Numbered from the stretch's first letter, positions 41,815 to 52,353 are shown. The stretch is DNA of 64,000 bases from Prorocentrum cordatum (GCA_963575745.1 CAUYUJ010013891.1:174000-237999); one strand, 5' to 3'. Notes: a model not told the origin generated them from the sequence alone. Numbers and translations are program-made.

Positions 41815-42025
41815 TCCTCCTCACTCTTGCTCTCCCTCCACTCTCCTCCGCCCTCCTCCCCCTCCGCCGCCCCCCTCTCTTACACCCTTCGCGCCTTCCT
41901 TCGTCTCCTCCTTCCCCTTTGCCTCGCCCCCCGTCATTGCCCTACTCGCCCTACTCCCCTTCGCCCTCTCCCCCCTTTCTCCTCCCTCCTCCTCGCGTCT
42001 CCTCTGCCCGCCTTCTTCCTGCCAG
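41815..42025 (+). other. Long pyrimidine tract ending in a 3' splice site
   Basis: More than 200 bp of C/T-rich DNA ends in TTCCTGCCAG at 42016-42025. The next bases begin a kinase-like reading. The combination of tract, CAG and conserved coding sequence makes this the best-supported intron acceptor in the window. Confidence 0.6.
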
Positions 42026-42110
42026 GCTGGTGTTGTTGTCTTCTACATGCTCACCGGCGGCCATCCCTTCGGAGACCTTCGCGACCCGAAGCAGGCCGCC
42101 CCCCGGGGGC
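42026..42110 (+). CDS. Kinase-like exon (subdomain IX segment)
   Basis: The exon candidate reads AGVVVFYMLTGGHPFGDLRD, matching the kinase stretch after the D-x-W/F-S-x-G motif (G-V-x-x-FYMLTGG-HPFG), common in Ser/Thr kinases such as calcium-dependent and IRE1-like kinases. It lies immediately after a pyrimidine tract and CAG. The 3' end is uncertain: GC-type donors are known in dinoflagellates, and AAGCAG|GC at about 42094 is possible. Neighbouring kinase exons were not found in the window, so this could be one exon of a large gene or a pseudogene scrap. Confidence 0.5.
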
Positions 42111-42660
42111 GGGTCGCGGACGGGCACGGGCTCGGGGGTTCGGCGCGCGGGCTGGTTCGATCCAGCCAGTTTCGGTCGAGATGTGGTTCTCGGACGTCGG
42201 TCGGTACGATCGAAAGACCGACAGTTCCTTTTCATTTCAAGCAGCATTCGCTGTCGGCCTCGCCGCGAGCGTCGTTCGTTTGCGACAGACAGGCGCCTGT
42301 CCGACAGCAGCCGCTGTTGGTTGTGGACAGCATTTGCTGTTGGGCATCGTATCCCCGTTTTCCGTACCTTTTTTCCGAGGTCCAAAGCGTCGGGTCGGTT
42401 CGCGGGTTTTCGTGAGATTTGTCGTCCGCCGTTTCCATTTTCCTCCGACGTCGGGTGCCGATCTCGCAGGATGTTTCTTTCTTCCAGCAGGAGTGGCGGG
42501 AGGACGGGGCGGGGAACAGGATGCCATCTCCCTCTAGTTTTCTTCGCGGCCGCCATCGCGCAGTTGCTTGTCGGTGCTGTCAGGTTCCATCTTTCCCTCT
42601 CCTTTCATTTCCGAAACAGTCCTTACACTTAGGGTACTTTCTATTTGTTTTCTAAGAAAC
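42111..42660. other. No recognisable gene after the kinase-like exon
   Basis: Moderate-GC sequence with many TTTCC/TCGGTCG words. If the exon at 42026 is real, this is probably intron. The self-complementary GGCTGGTTCGATCCAGCC lies at about 42149. No further exon could be assigned. Confidence 0.45.
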
Positions 42661-42661
42661 T

Positions 42662-43128
42662 GGGCCTGGGTGGCGGTCTGGCGGCTCCGTGCGCCCCGTC
42701 GCCGCCTAGTCGCCGCCCGTCGTCTGGGCCTGGGTGGCGGTCTGGCGGTTCCGTGGTCGCCGTCGCCGCCCCGTCGCCGCCCGTCGTCTTGGTGGGTGGC
42801 GGTCTGGCGGTTCCGTGGTCGCCGTCGCCGCCCCGTCGCCGCCTTGTCGCCGCTTGGCGTGTGGGTCTGAGTGGCAGTCTAGCGGCTCCGTGGTCGCCGT
42901 CGCTGCCTCGTGGCCGCCCCGTCGCCGCTTGACGTCTGGGTGTGAGTGGCGGTCTGGTGGCTCCGTGGTCGCCGTCGCCGCCCAGTCGCCTCTTCGTCGC
43001 CGCCCGGCGTCTGGGTCTGAGTGGCGGTTTGGCGGCTCCGTGTTCGCCGTCGCCGCCTCGTCACCGCCCCGTCTCCGCCCCGTCGCCGCCCCGTCGCCGC
43101 CCCGTCGCCGCCCCGTCGCCGCCTAGAC
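42662..43128. repeat. Minisatellite of about 70 bp, ending in CCCCGTCGCCG units
   Basis: Six units begin GGGTGGCGGTCTGGCGG or a variant (about 42668, 42732, 42793, 42868, 42946 and 43019), each followed by TCCGTGGTCGCCGTCGCCG. The array ends in about five perfect 11-bp CCGTCGCCGCC repeats. Confidence 0.9.
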
Positions 43129-43141
43129 TGTACAACGTAGA

Positions 43142-44380
43142 TTGCCACATAGATTGCTTGCGCATGTCGAATTCCTCCAAACAACTTATCGCCGATGCGA
43201 GGACATCGTCATCTTTATCGGCGGGCGTGATCAACACCGGCGCCGTCATCGGCCTTACCGTCGTCATCGCCACCATCGTCACCATCATCGCTACTCTCAT
43301 AGTCGTGTCTACCATTGTGGGCGTCGCCATGATACCGCGCCCGCCCAAGTTACCGACTCGCACTGGAGTGCCCGCTGGGAAGTGCCCAGCGGTAAGTGCC
43401 ACCGCGGCCCTGTCGGTCGCGCCAAACCAGCTGGCCGCTGTGCGCGCGAGCGTGCGAGCGGCTCGTGCGGCCACAGCGATGCACCAACCAACGCTAAGCA
43501 CTTAGCGCAATCGCCGCCGCATGGTTTTGCAAAACCAAGTTGCGGGTGGGTGGGTGGGATGTTTGCAAGGGCATGGCTTTTGTCAGTTCGTTTGTATAGA
43601 TCAATTGCGCAGCATAGAATGCACCACTCAGCTTGCTCCGCATGGATCGCACCACGTCGACTTTCCGTTCCAAGTGAGTATTCGGATCTATCTTCCCGCC
43701 TCACCGATTTTAGCGGCCCGCCGTTTTGTATTGCAATGTATATATGGTTCTGCCCCGTCGTCCATCCGAGATACGCTTTCGTACGATCCCAGGCGGTCCG
43801 TTATCGCCCCCCCGCCATCACTTTCGGGAAACATGCTCCGCGCGCACGCGTTTACCAAACTTTTTTCCAAGAGTCCTTTGCAATAGTGCACGCGCGCGTC
43901 GTCGCGTGCGCATGCCGAAATCCTTCAACAACCGTTCCCGTTTCGGGTTTGAAACTCGAGTGTTTCGAATATCTTCGAAAAGACATACGGCTTCGCAATC
44001 TGAGTTTTTTTTCAGATAGTATGCGCCTTGCGAAGGCCCCCAAACAAAAGTCGGCGAGGCCCCCAAAACATCCCAAGAGAGCTTCGAGAGCCGTCCCGAG
44101 AGAGCCCAAAGAGGCTAACATCGTTGGTTTCCAATGTTTTGTATCGACGTTTTCCGCCTTCTCACGCTTACCCGCTTCCAACGCTCAAACACAGGAATTT
44201 GAAAAAAGGAATTCCAGAGGTTCCCTTTTTCAAGCTGGGACTCCTACTCCCTATCCTTTTCCCCAAGCCCCATCAAGACTTCGGGGTCACATGCGCAGAT
44301 GTTTCGGGAGTGTTGTTGAACTCTCTGACCTGTCTTTGCACTTTCTTGGATCGTCTTCGCGTCCTTTTGGCTGTCCCTGA
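43142..44380 (+). other. Long open frame, probably not a gene
   Basis: A 412-codon frame is unusual in this moderate-GC stretch, but its residues (His/Arg-rich start, Phe/Ser/Arg-rich later) show no domain. It crosses a reversed CTTGGGG-type repeat at 44031-44125 and has no recognised relatives. Confidence 0.25.
44031..44125 (-). repeat. CTTGGGG-type degenerate repeat, reversed copy
   Basis: Words such as GGCCCCCAAA, CCCAAGAGAGC and GAGAGCCCAAAG are the complement of the CTTGGGG-type repeat. Shorter pieces follow near 44620-44670 and 44745-44772. Confidence 0.5.
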
Positions 44381-44924
44381 AACCACCGTAGAAATCGAGA
44401 TCCCATGATCCCATGAGTTGAAATGACATACTTCCTTTTTTGTTCAAACGCACCCCTTGCTTGTACTTGCTCGAACACCCCGAGAGGCATCCCAACAGAC
44501 CGTGGCCTGCATCCAGCAAAATTTGAATCCACAGCCCAGGCACGGCAATTTGAAAAACGAGATCCCACATCTTGTTTTTCAAGTTCGCCCCCTGTCAACT
44601 CTTGCACAACAGATCACACTTGAGGCTCCCTCAGCTCCCAGAAAGGAAACCAGGAAGCCTTTGAGGGCCCATCATCGTTGAATACCGAACTGGAATTACG
44701 GATTTCCGCGTTTCCGCAGCTTCCCGCCTAGACGGTTCCGAGGCTTGCGCAGGGCCTCCAAGAGAGTCCCTGGATGCAAGAAGCGACCACAATGATGTTC
44801 CGTGAGTTAGCCCATCAAGCCTAGCTAGAACTTGAGCGCGCGCGAAGCTCGCGCGACGGTTCTGGTATTAGAGGTTGGGGGGTGAGATCGCAGTGGAACG
44901 GAGACCCCCAACCGGGAAATCGTT

Positions 44925-44985
44925 TCGTTTCGTTCGTGTCTTGCGTGCGGGCGAGGCGAGGCTGCGTGGGCGCGCGAGAGGAATG
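44925..44985 (-). repeat. Dispersed module shared with the 60-kb satellite region
   Basis: GTGCGGGCGAGGCGAGGCTG is followed by CGTGGGCGCGCGAGAGG. The complement of this module occurs at about 59968-60030 (GCGCAGCTTCGCCTCGCCCG) and again at about 60430-60475. Confidence 0.7.
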
Positions 44986-45039
44986 AACCTGCCGTTGCTA
45001 GGGCGAAGTCAAGACAAATGACTCTCCCCCGCCCGCACG

Positions 45040-45915
45040 TCCGGCGGTGACCCGCGGTGTCCCGCGGTGTCCCGCGGTGTCCCGTGGTGTCCCGTGGTGT
45101 CCCGTGGTGTCCGCCATTGCTAGGGCGAAGTCAAGACAAATGATTCTCTCCCCCCGCCCGTCCGTCCGTCTGTCCGGCGGTGGCTCGCGGTGTCGCGCGG
45201 TGTCCCGTGGTGTCCTGTGGTGTCCCGTGGTGTCCCGTGGTGTCCCGTGGTGTCCCAAAAAGTGAGATCGATAGTGAGATCGATATTGAGATCGATAGTT
45301 AGATCGATAGTGAGATCGATACTGAGATCGATGTGGTGCCCCGAGGTATCCCGTGGCGTCCCAAAACAGTGAGATCGATAGTGAGATCGACAGGTGTCCC
45401 GTGGTGTCCCGTGGTTCTATGGTGTCCCGTCGAGTGAGATCGATAGTGAGATCGATAGTGAGATGGATACTGAGATCGATGTGGTGCCCCGAGGTGTCCC
45501 GTGGTGTCCTATGGTGTCCCGTTGAGTGAGATCGATAGTGAGATCGATGGTGAGATCGACAGTTGTCCCGAGGTGTCCCGTCGAGTGAGATCGATAGTGA
45601 GATCGATAGTTAGATCGACAGTGATATCGATACTGAGATCCATGTGGTGCTCCGAGGTGTGCCGTGGTGTCCCGTGGTGTCCTATGGTGTCCCGTTGAGT
45701 GGGATCGATAGTGAGATCGACAGTGAGACCGCTAGTGAGATCGAGAGGTGTCCCGCGGTGTTCTGTGGTGCCCCGAGGTGTCCCGAGGTGTCCCGTTTTG
45801 TCCCAAACAGTGAGATCGATAGTGAGATCGATAGTGAGATCGACAAGTGTCCCGTGGTGTCCCGTGGTGTCCCGTGGTGTTCCGTTGAGTGAGATCGATA
45901 GTAAGATCGATTGAG
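45040..45915 (+). repeat. Composite satellite: GTGTCCCGTG and GAGATCGATAGT units
   Basis: Runs of the 10-bp unit GTGTCCCGTG or GTGTCCCGCG (about 45055-45110, 45190-45255 and later short runs) alternate at least four times with runs of the 12-bp unit GAGATCGATAGT. The phrase GTGGTGCCCCGAGGTGTCCC links blocks. This gives very dense GATC and ATCGAT sites. Frames over it give WCPVVSRGVP or SEIDSEID strings and are not genes. Confidence 0.95.
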
Positions 45916-45944
45916 TCAGATGTTGGTTCCCCCCCCTCCCCCTC

Positions 45945-46053
45945 CCACAACCTCCTTGTCACCCGAAAGGGTGGTCGTATAGGTATAGTCACATATGTAT
46001 ATATACATTTGTATACCTATACTACCACCCTGCGGGTGATAAGGTGGTGGTGA
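45945..46053. repeat. Long imperfect palindrome
   Basis: The left arm 45945-45988 (ACCTCCTTGTCACCCGAAAG, then GGTGGTCGTATAGGTATA) pairs with the right arm 46010-46053 (TATACCTATACTACCACCC, then GCGGGTGATAAGGTGGTGG) around an AT-rich centre ATATGTATATATACAT. A partial relative of one arm stands at about 37254-37296 (CCACCTCCTTATCACCCTGC). This looks like a miniature hairpin element or cruciform. Confidence 0.8.
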
Positions 46054-46080
46054 TTGTTGTTCTGACGATGCCAGTGGAGA

Positions 46081-47532
46081 TTGTTGCGTTGCCGCTCGCT
46101 CTTGGGAGCCTTGGTGTCGAGTTGTTTACGTCACCCTTCGCTCTTGGGCGCCTTGGTACCAGTCCCCCCCCTGGGAACCAACGAAATAGTAAATTCTAGA
46201 CGCTTCGCGCGACCCCACCGCCGGGGAAATCAGGCAACTGTGCGACCTCCTCATGACCCCGTCCGGACCGTACCGTCCACAGCTCGCCAACACTACGCTT
46301 CCAGCAGAGAGGATTTCGGACGGAAAGTTCGGGGGCGACGCCCACAAGACAGGCTCCATTCCGCCAAGTGCGACACCTGCCCTCCCGCAGGGCCGCCGCT
46401 ACTGGCGTGGAAGGTGGACTCGCCAGCGCTCGGTTGTTTTATCTGGAAGGCCGAGGCCGAGGCAGCGGGTCACGGGCAAACAGGCCTCCCCAGTTGGGAC
46501 CAGTGGCCACTCTCTTGGGTCCAGCGCAAGTGGAACGCCACTTGGTGTTGCCGGAGACGCCTGGTCTACATCTTGAACGTTGCTCCAGCAACCCTGGACC
46601 ACATCATGGATCGCGACTCCTGGGACATCCTCCCACGACAGCCGACAGCCCGCCAGCGCCACACAGCACTGACGGACACCAGCGACGCCGCCCCAGACCT
46701 GGCCGCCCTCCTCACACCTGCTGCAGCCGACGCGAACGCGCACGACCCCTACGCCCGCAGCAACTTCCCATAGGGCCCCCCGTCGGGAGGGGGAGGGAGC
46801 AGCGGCGGCAGGTCGCAGAGCGCCCCGCGCAGGCGCACGGTCCCTGAGGTCCTGGCCCTCCCCCCAGACCTGCCCCCGCCAGCTGCCCCAAGGCTGAGCC
46901 GCAGGGCCGTCTCAGCGTTTGCCTACGACGAGGGGGGCGAGCCCACGCACGAACGTCGCAACAAACTGAAGGAGGCCCACCATACCCTGGTTGCTTTCCT
47001 GCGGGGCTACCACCCCGCGCTGGACCACGCGCGCCAGCTGGCCCCCTTTCTGAACAAGGTTTACGGTTCGGAGGTCCCAGAGAGCGGCCTCCCTGAAGAC
47101 ACCACCTGGGATGGCAAGAGTTGGGCCGCGGCCAGGGTGGTAGGGCACCTGCTGCGCAGCCCCAGGCAGAAGGACGCCTGGGCAGCCCATCGCCAAAGCG
47201 TGGCATCCAGCAGGGGGCCGAGCCCCTTCCGCCACGACCTCGCTGTCCTCGCCAGCTTCATCGCAAGCCTGGACTCAGGTGCCCTCGCAGCCGCCTCCAT
47301 CGCCACCCTGGCAGATCAGGACCCCTCGGCTGCCTACGCGGACGAGGCTCGTGCGACCCCCCCAGGGGAACCACGATGGCTTGGCTACAGCCGAAACCAA
47401 AGGGGGCAGCGACCGCGGCGGGCGAGGCCACCACGGCCACCGGTGCCCCAACCAGCGGCGTGGCCAGCAAGGAGGGCGGACCTCCTGCTCCGCGGACAGA
47501 TCGCGGCCCCCCGACGCCAGGACGCGAGGTGA
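46081..47532 (+). pseudogene. Gag-like coding frame with one in-frame TAG
   Basis: One register is open from 46081 to 47532 except for TAG at 46771-46773. Before it: PALGCFIWKAEAEAAGHGQT and TLDHIMDRDSWDILPRQPTA. After it: KLKEAHHTLVAFLRGYHPAL, ARQLAPFLNKVYGSEVPESG and RHDLAVLASFIASLDSGALA. The second half is convincingly protein-like. From about 47380 the better register changes. I recognise no family; a retroelement ORF1 is inferred from layout and from the basic tail further on. Confidence 0.45.
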
Positions 47533-47980
47533 CAGAGGCCTCCCCCGAGGAGGGGCGGCCCTGCTCCCCAACGAGCCCTGCGCCCTCCGTGAAGGTGGAC
47601 ATCGGCGGGATCGACTACGATGAGGACGAGGGGGGGGGGGGGGCAGCGTCGCCCCTCCCCTCCGCCTCGCCGCCCCCGGGCGGGGCAGCGAACAACTCGG
47701 TGGAGCCCGAAGACAGCCTGCCCTCGCCCGAGTCGACAGGCGAAACAACCAGCGGGAGCCCTCCCGACGATCCCCCGGGGGTGTTCGGGCAGGGCGCGCA
47801 CTTTTCGAGCCGACCCGAGCGCGGCCGAGCAACGGGCAAGGCTAGCGCCAGTCCGCCGCCCAGGGTGAGACACGACCCCTGGCACAGGCAAGCCCCCCCC
47901 CTGCTCGCGCGCCGGGGAGCAGCGGCTCACCGGCCGCAGCGCCAGCCGATCGTTTGCCCATGGCGACGCGACTCGGCCGT
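47380..47980 (+). pseudogene. Acidic, low-complexity linker of the gag-like chain
   Basis: In the third register the sequence reads SVKVDIGGIDYDEDE followed by Gly/Ala/Pro/Ser-rich sequence to about 47900. The acidic IDYDEDE patch sits before a run of ten G (47629-47642) where slippage is likely. It joins the previous and following coding-like parts. Confidence 0.35.
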
Positions 47981-48486
47981 TGGTCGACCCATTCGACGGC
48001 GGCCGCGCGTGCAAGGAGTTGATGGGCAACGTCGACCTCGATGGGGCAGGAGAGGCACCAGCTGCCAAGATCTCCCGTCTCCAGAAGACCCTGGGAGGAG
48101 TTTTCAGCAGCGTCTGGCACGCCTGCGCCCGCAAGCACCCTGCTGGGGCCAACGGCCCGAAGAGCGACCCCGCTCGGAACCCCGTGTCCACCCGCCGCAA
48201 CTTCCTGGACGCCTGGAGGCGCTGCGGGCACGACGCCCACGAAATGGACCGTCGGCGCGAGCTCCAGGTCAACTGGGGCCGCGAGCGCAACAAGCGGTCA
48301 GGGGGCCAGGGCAGAGGCGCCCCCCCGCCCAAGGGGCATGCGACCAGCTCCCGGCAATCCTGGGGCTGGGACTCCTCGCCCTGGTCGCAAGCTTGGGATG
48401 GCGACGACTGGCGGGCTGGAGGCAAGCGAGGTGTCGACGACGGCAGCGACGGGCGAGGGGACAAGCGTTCCCGCATGTGGCGCTGA
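47980..48486 (+). CDS. C-terminal part of a gag-like protein
   Basis: 168 codons. The helix-rich start (AAKISRLQKTLGGVFSSVWH, TRRNFLDAWRRCGHDAHEMD) passes into an Arg/Gly/Ser/Trp-rich tail (RQSWGWDSSPWSQAWDGDDW, RGDKRSRMWR). The tail suggests nucleic-acid binding. No zinc knuckle, protease or RT follows, so the element is incomplete. Confidence 0.45.
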   Translation: MVDPFDGGRACKELMGNVDLDGAGEAPAAKISRLQKTLGGVFSSVWHACARKHPAGANGPKSDPARNPVSTRRNFLDAWRRCGHDAHEMDRRRELQVNWGRERNKRSGGQGRGAPPPKGHATSSRQSWGWDSSPWSQAWDGDDWRAGGKRGVDDGSDGRGDKRSRMWR

Positions 48487-49547
48487 AGTGCGGCTCCCGT
48501 CAGGCCAATGGGATGTCGAGATGTCTCTTGCCCCTTCCCCCTTTCTCGGGCCGCCCCCCGTCGCGCGGCCCACTGCGGCGCCCGCAACGGCGCCCGACAG
48601 CAGCAGACAACGCAGCATTGTCTATTCGTCGCGCAAGGGGAACAGGGCCCGTTTGACCGGGTTGGCCCTGGCCACTGCAGTCCTCTCAGTGTTTGATCAC
48701 TTGGCAACCAGTGGCCATCAGCCACCCCTGGTATTGACCGCAGGCATCGCCAGGCGGTGGTTGTCTGGCGCGGGGGCCCGCGCCGCTGGCCCCCGCTTGG
48801 TTTCGCGCTAGACGCAGCGCGCCGCGTTTGGGCCCGGCGTTCGCTGCGGGACTTGCAGACAGTGCAGCTACCCCTGGTGCCGTGCCCGGCCCCCGCTGCC
48901 CCCCGCCCTTGGGGCTCGGGCAGCGGCCGGCTGACAATGCTGACTCGTGGACCGCCGCTGGGGCTGTGGTCCAGAAGCAGTCCGCCGCCGGCCTCCGGCC
49001 CGCTGTAGTCGTTTTCACCCTCGGCGCGTCAACCCGCCGCGCCCCCGGGTTCCCCCCCGCGACGGGGTGGCCCCCCCGCGGCTGGTCTCCCGGTTCTTCT
49101 ACCGTCGATGCGGGCCCCCCCCCGGCTTCGGCTTCTTCCTGCCGCGCGATGCGCCGTTCTTCTCCCCATCGAGGGTGGGGGCTTCTGGTGCTCGCGGTTC
49201 AGCCTGAGTTTTCCTCCGTGGCTCCACCGCGCCGCCGCGACCACGACAGTTGCGTTGGCTTTTCCCTTTCTGCCGCCCGTGGTCGTCTTTGCAGCGCGCG
49301 TTCCTGGGCGCGCTGCCCATGCGTCGGCACGCGCGAGGGTCGCCTTGTGCTGGTCAGCCGTCCTGCGTGCCTATGTTCGGTTCGCGCCAGTCGCCTGCCC
49401 CGGTTGGCCGAGCGCGGACTGTTCCCCCCTTATCGGGCATGGGTGTGCGACTTCAGTTGCGCCACCACCCGCGCCCGTCTGACCTTGGCTGGCATCTCGG
49501 GCCCCTTGAGGTGCTCTCCCCTGGTCACACCGCGGCGTTCCCGCGCG

Positions 49548-49559
49548 CCATTTTGGCTG
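49548..49559 (+). other. Spliced-leader-core-like word
   Basis: GCCATTTTGGCT is identical to the central 12 bases of the dinoflagellate trans-spliced leader. The flanks (GCGC before, GCGC after) do not match the leader, so this may be chance or a relict. The same 12-mer with the same flanks occurs at 50525. Confidence 0.3.
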
Positions 49560-50524
49560 CGCCTCAGCTTTGGCTGAGCAGCTCACGCGCGCAATTTGCC
49601 TCGTGGAGGCTTCTTCCCACCTGGCTCCGGCCACCCTGGTACTTCGCAGTCCTTAGGGTGCCCTCTTCTTGCATCCAATTCAGCCGTTTGCAGACCCTGG
49701 CAGCCGGCCCCCCCCTGGCAGTCATCCGCTCTGCATTTCGTTGCATGCGTGCAGCCCCTGGCAGCGCAGCTTCCCGGCGGCCGTGCCGACCCCCCCACTC
49801 GCCGGCCTGGCCGCCGAGGTGCCGCGTGAGGCCCCGCCCCACCGCTTTAGGTTTAATTCGTCTCTGCGCGGCCCGCTCTGACTCGACTCTCCGCTGGCGC
49901 GCTCGCCGCGGTAGCCGACAAAAAAGTATCCCCGCCAGTGATGCTGCAGCGGTTAGCTGCCGCGCCGGAGTGCCTACTGGGCCTGGCGTGCGCTTCCCCT
50001 CCTCTCTTCCTGCATCTTTATGCCGCAGCGGTTTGCCGTTGCACAGGGGTGCCCTCCCTTCTGTTTCACAGATTTCTTCCATGGCGGCTGGGGTTTGCTG
50101 CCCCATACTGCTTCCTGATGGCGTTCAGGTGGTGTGGATTTCATGCAAGGATTCACGCAGGGAGCGGTGCTGCGTCGCATTACCTGAGGTCAGGTGCCCC
50201 CTGGCCTGCCCCTGGCCCTACTGATGACCGGGAGGTTCCAGACCTCGGGTTCGGCAAGTGTGGCTCTGTACGATCGATGGCCGACGTTCCCTTGCATGGA
50301 CTTCGCTTTCGACAAGTGTTACAGGTTTTACTGCCCTTGCAGTCTTGTCAGTGATGAGGGTGCCCCTCTTTACTCTTGCGCCGACACGATGTTTTGGCAT
50401 TTGTGTCGCCTACATCGCGGATGTCGTCTGGGTGTGCCTGTCGGTCTAGTTCGTATTTGACGGTGCTGTTTGACTGACTCGCACCGAGCGATCGTCCTCT
50501 GCGTGTTTATGGTCGCGCCGCCGC

Positions 50525-50536
50525 GCCATTTTGGCT
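50525..50536 (+). other. Spliced-leader-core-like word, second copy
   Basis: GCCATTTTGGCT again, within the shared 18-mer GCGCCATTTTGGCTGCGC seen at 49545. A related CAGCATTTTGGCTTGCC lies in both LTRs of the copia-type element. Confidence 0.3.
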
Positions 50537-50649
50537 GCGCTTGCTTGCTGGTCGCCACTGGGATTTCCAACGCCACCGGTTTTGGGAACATTGGGGTGCG
50601 GCATTAAAGAGGGGGGCGACGGAACCGCGCAAAGGAGCGAGGAGGAGAA

Positions 50650-50810
50650 GGACGTGGATGGATGGATGGATGGATGGATGAGGGGGCGGGGCGAACGAGG
50701 ATGAATAGGAGGAGGAGGAGGAGGAGGAGGAGGGAGGCGGGGGAGGAGGATAAATAACATAACCAGTAGGACGAGGAAGGAGGAACAGGAGGAGGAGGAG
50801 GAGGAGGGCA
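50650..50810. repeat. GATG and GAG microsatellites
   Basis: (GGAT)n at about 50652-50680, then (GAG)n at about 50708-50745 and 50775-50806. Confidence 0.95.
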
Positions 50811-50839
50811 ACACACACTGGCCAAAGGTCTTTTGTATT

Positions 50840-51085
50840 CCCCTCGGAGCCTCTTGGGGTATCTCTTGGGCGATTATTGGTGGCCTCTTGGGACGTCTTG
50901 GGGGTCTCTCGGCGATCCTGGGGGCTCTTCGGGGTCTTGGGTGCCTCGGGGGGGCTTCTCGGGGCCGCTTGGGGTCTTCTTTGGTGCCCCCTGGTGGCCT
51001 CTTGGGCGCTTCTTGGGGCCATATCGGGGCCATATTTGGACCTCTCGGGGCCTCCTGGGCGATTCTCGGGGCCATATTGCAGGGG
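50840..51085 (+). repeat. CTTGGGG-type degenerate repeat, copy 3
   Basis: Words such as GCCTCTTGGGGTATCTCTTG, CTCGGGGCC and CTTGGGGTC repeat every 10-25 bp. This is the same family as at 17120, 28440 and 58960. Confidence 0.7.
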
Positions 51086-51240
51086 GTCGGTCAAACAAGA
51101 GGGGGGCATTAATGACCCCCCCCCCCCTCCCCCCCAGAGGCCAGCGCGGGGCCAACGCGCCAGTGGAACCAACGAGTTTGGCTTCCTCGACGAGGCCGTT
51201 TTGGACGCTCCGACGATTCGCGGGACCCCCTGTCCAGGTC

Positions 51241-51275
51241 CAGGGGGGGGGGGGGGGGGGGGGGGAGGGGGAGGG
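51241..51275. repeat. Poly-G tract abutting the 5' LTR
   Basis: Almost uninterrupted G over about 34 bp ends exactly where LTR homology begins. It is either the insertion target or a later expansion that removed the LTR's first base(s). Confidence 0.9.
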
Positions 51276-51415
51276 GCTAATCGTAGTGATTGTGTAGACG
51301 CGTGCCCAGCAGGGCCTAGATGTGATCTGTGCGTGTTGAGTCTGTGCTGCAGCATTTTGGCTTGCCTCGGGCGAGGAAAGGTGGGGCGGGGGCCCCGCTC
51401 TCGAAGCCATCTGCA
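51275..51415 (+). repeat. 5' LTR
   Basis: About 140 bp, starting GCTAATCG (preceded by G rather than the T of the 3' copy) and ending CATCTGCA. Matches 58072-58258 except for a gap near 51304-51310. Confidence 0.88.
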
Positions 51416-51433
51416 TTGGTAGAGCGGAGCGGG
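51416..51433 (+). promoter_or_regulatory. Possible tRNA primer binding site
   Basis: TTGGTAGAGCGGAGCGGG follows the LTR end at once, the usual place for the minus-strand primer site. It begins like sites matching initiator-Met tRNA ends (TGGTA-) but is not an exact match, so the tRNA is not assigned. Confidence 0.3.
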
Positions 51434-51495
51434 CCGCGCGATAGCAGGCGCTGCCGCAGGGGGGCACTCGGGCGAGCGCCGGCGGTGCGCAACCA

Positions 51496-52353
51496 GATGA
51501 ACACGGCTGCCCGGGCAGACAGGCGGCGTCGGGAGATTTGGCGGCAACGGAGCCGACGCATGTCGCGACTATCGTGCATGGAAGATGTGGGCTCGCGCGC
51601 GCATCATCGCGCAGCGGGCCCAGGGGGCACCGCCGACGGCCATGGGGCCGACGCTGTTCACGCTGCTGGACGACGCGGCGGCGCGCGCGATGGAGATCAT
51701 CGGCGCGGGCGACCTGGGGGCGGGGGGTGGCGAGCAGGTGCTGTTCGACACGCTGGGCGCGCGCTCCCGGACGTCGCGGCGCGCGACAGGCTTGGCGAGG
51801 CGCTCCAGGAGGTGTTCTCGCTGAAGCTGGTGAAGAACGAGGCGATGGCGGCGCGCCGCGGCAGGGCCCAGGCGACATTCGCCAAGGGCGAAGCCGAGGG
51901 TGTTGTGCTGCCAGGCATGGCCCGAGGCTACTTGCTGCTGCTGGGGGCGCGTCTTCCACCGCAGTGTCTGGCAGTGGCGCTTGCGGCGTCAGCAAGATCG
52001 TACAAGGGGCGGGGCGTAGCATCGGCGCTGAGGACGACCTTCCCCAACGCGCGACCGACTTCGGCCCGCAGCGGAGGACGTGCCGCGCGCGCGTGGTCGA
52101 CGACGAGGAAGATAGCCACCTTGACATCGAGGCGCTGATGACAGGCCTTCATGAGGACGAGGATGAGAACGACATCCTGGGCGAGAGCGAGGCCATCGAG
52201 ATTATGGTGACGTGGCGAGACCAGCGCAACAATATATCCAAGGAGCAGCTGGCGCGCGGTTTCGGACCCAAGAAGCCGGGCATCAAGAACATGGCGAAGC
52301 GGTTGCGATGCTACAACTGCGACGAGGTCGGACACTTCAGCAGGGACTGCTAG
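51496..52353 (+). pseudogene. copia-type Gag with CCHC zinc knuckle
   Basis: Gag passes through three registers. LFTLLDDAAARAMEIIGAGD (about 51655) is followed by LGEALQEVFSLKLVKNEAMA and GMARGYLLLLGARLPPQCLA (about 51800-51975), then EIMVTWRDQRNNISKEQLAR and the knuckle CYNCDEVGHFSRDC (about 52309-52350; C-x2-C-x4-H-x4-C intact). TAG 52351-52353 follows the last cysteine, but the same register continues KPKRQRRRPPPRDGKGKGKE and an acidic stretch to about 52590. Gag forms the particle that packages element RNA. Confidence 0.82.

Larger units (their letters stand above)
48487..50640. other. No recognisable gene
   Basis: GC-rich with C/T-rich phrases (GCCCCTGGC, GCCGGCCTCC). Two short copies of the spliced-leader core word lie within it (see separate entries). 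Frames are Pro/Arg/Leu-rich and unassigned. Confidence 0.5.

Noticed and set aside
42149-42166. tRNA T-arm-like GGCTGGTTCGATCCAGCC
   Set aside because: Loop and stem sizes do not fit a T arm, and no acceptor, D or anticodon arm could be found.
43142-44380. 412-codon ORF as a possible gene
   Set aside because: Crosses a reversed dispersed repeat, lacks any domain and has changing composition along its length.
45047-45914. SEIDSEID and CPVVSRGVP repeat proteins
   Set aside because: Direct translation of 12-bp and 10-bp satellite units with several stops.
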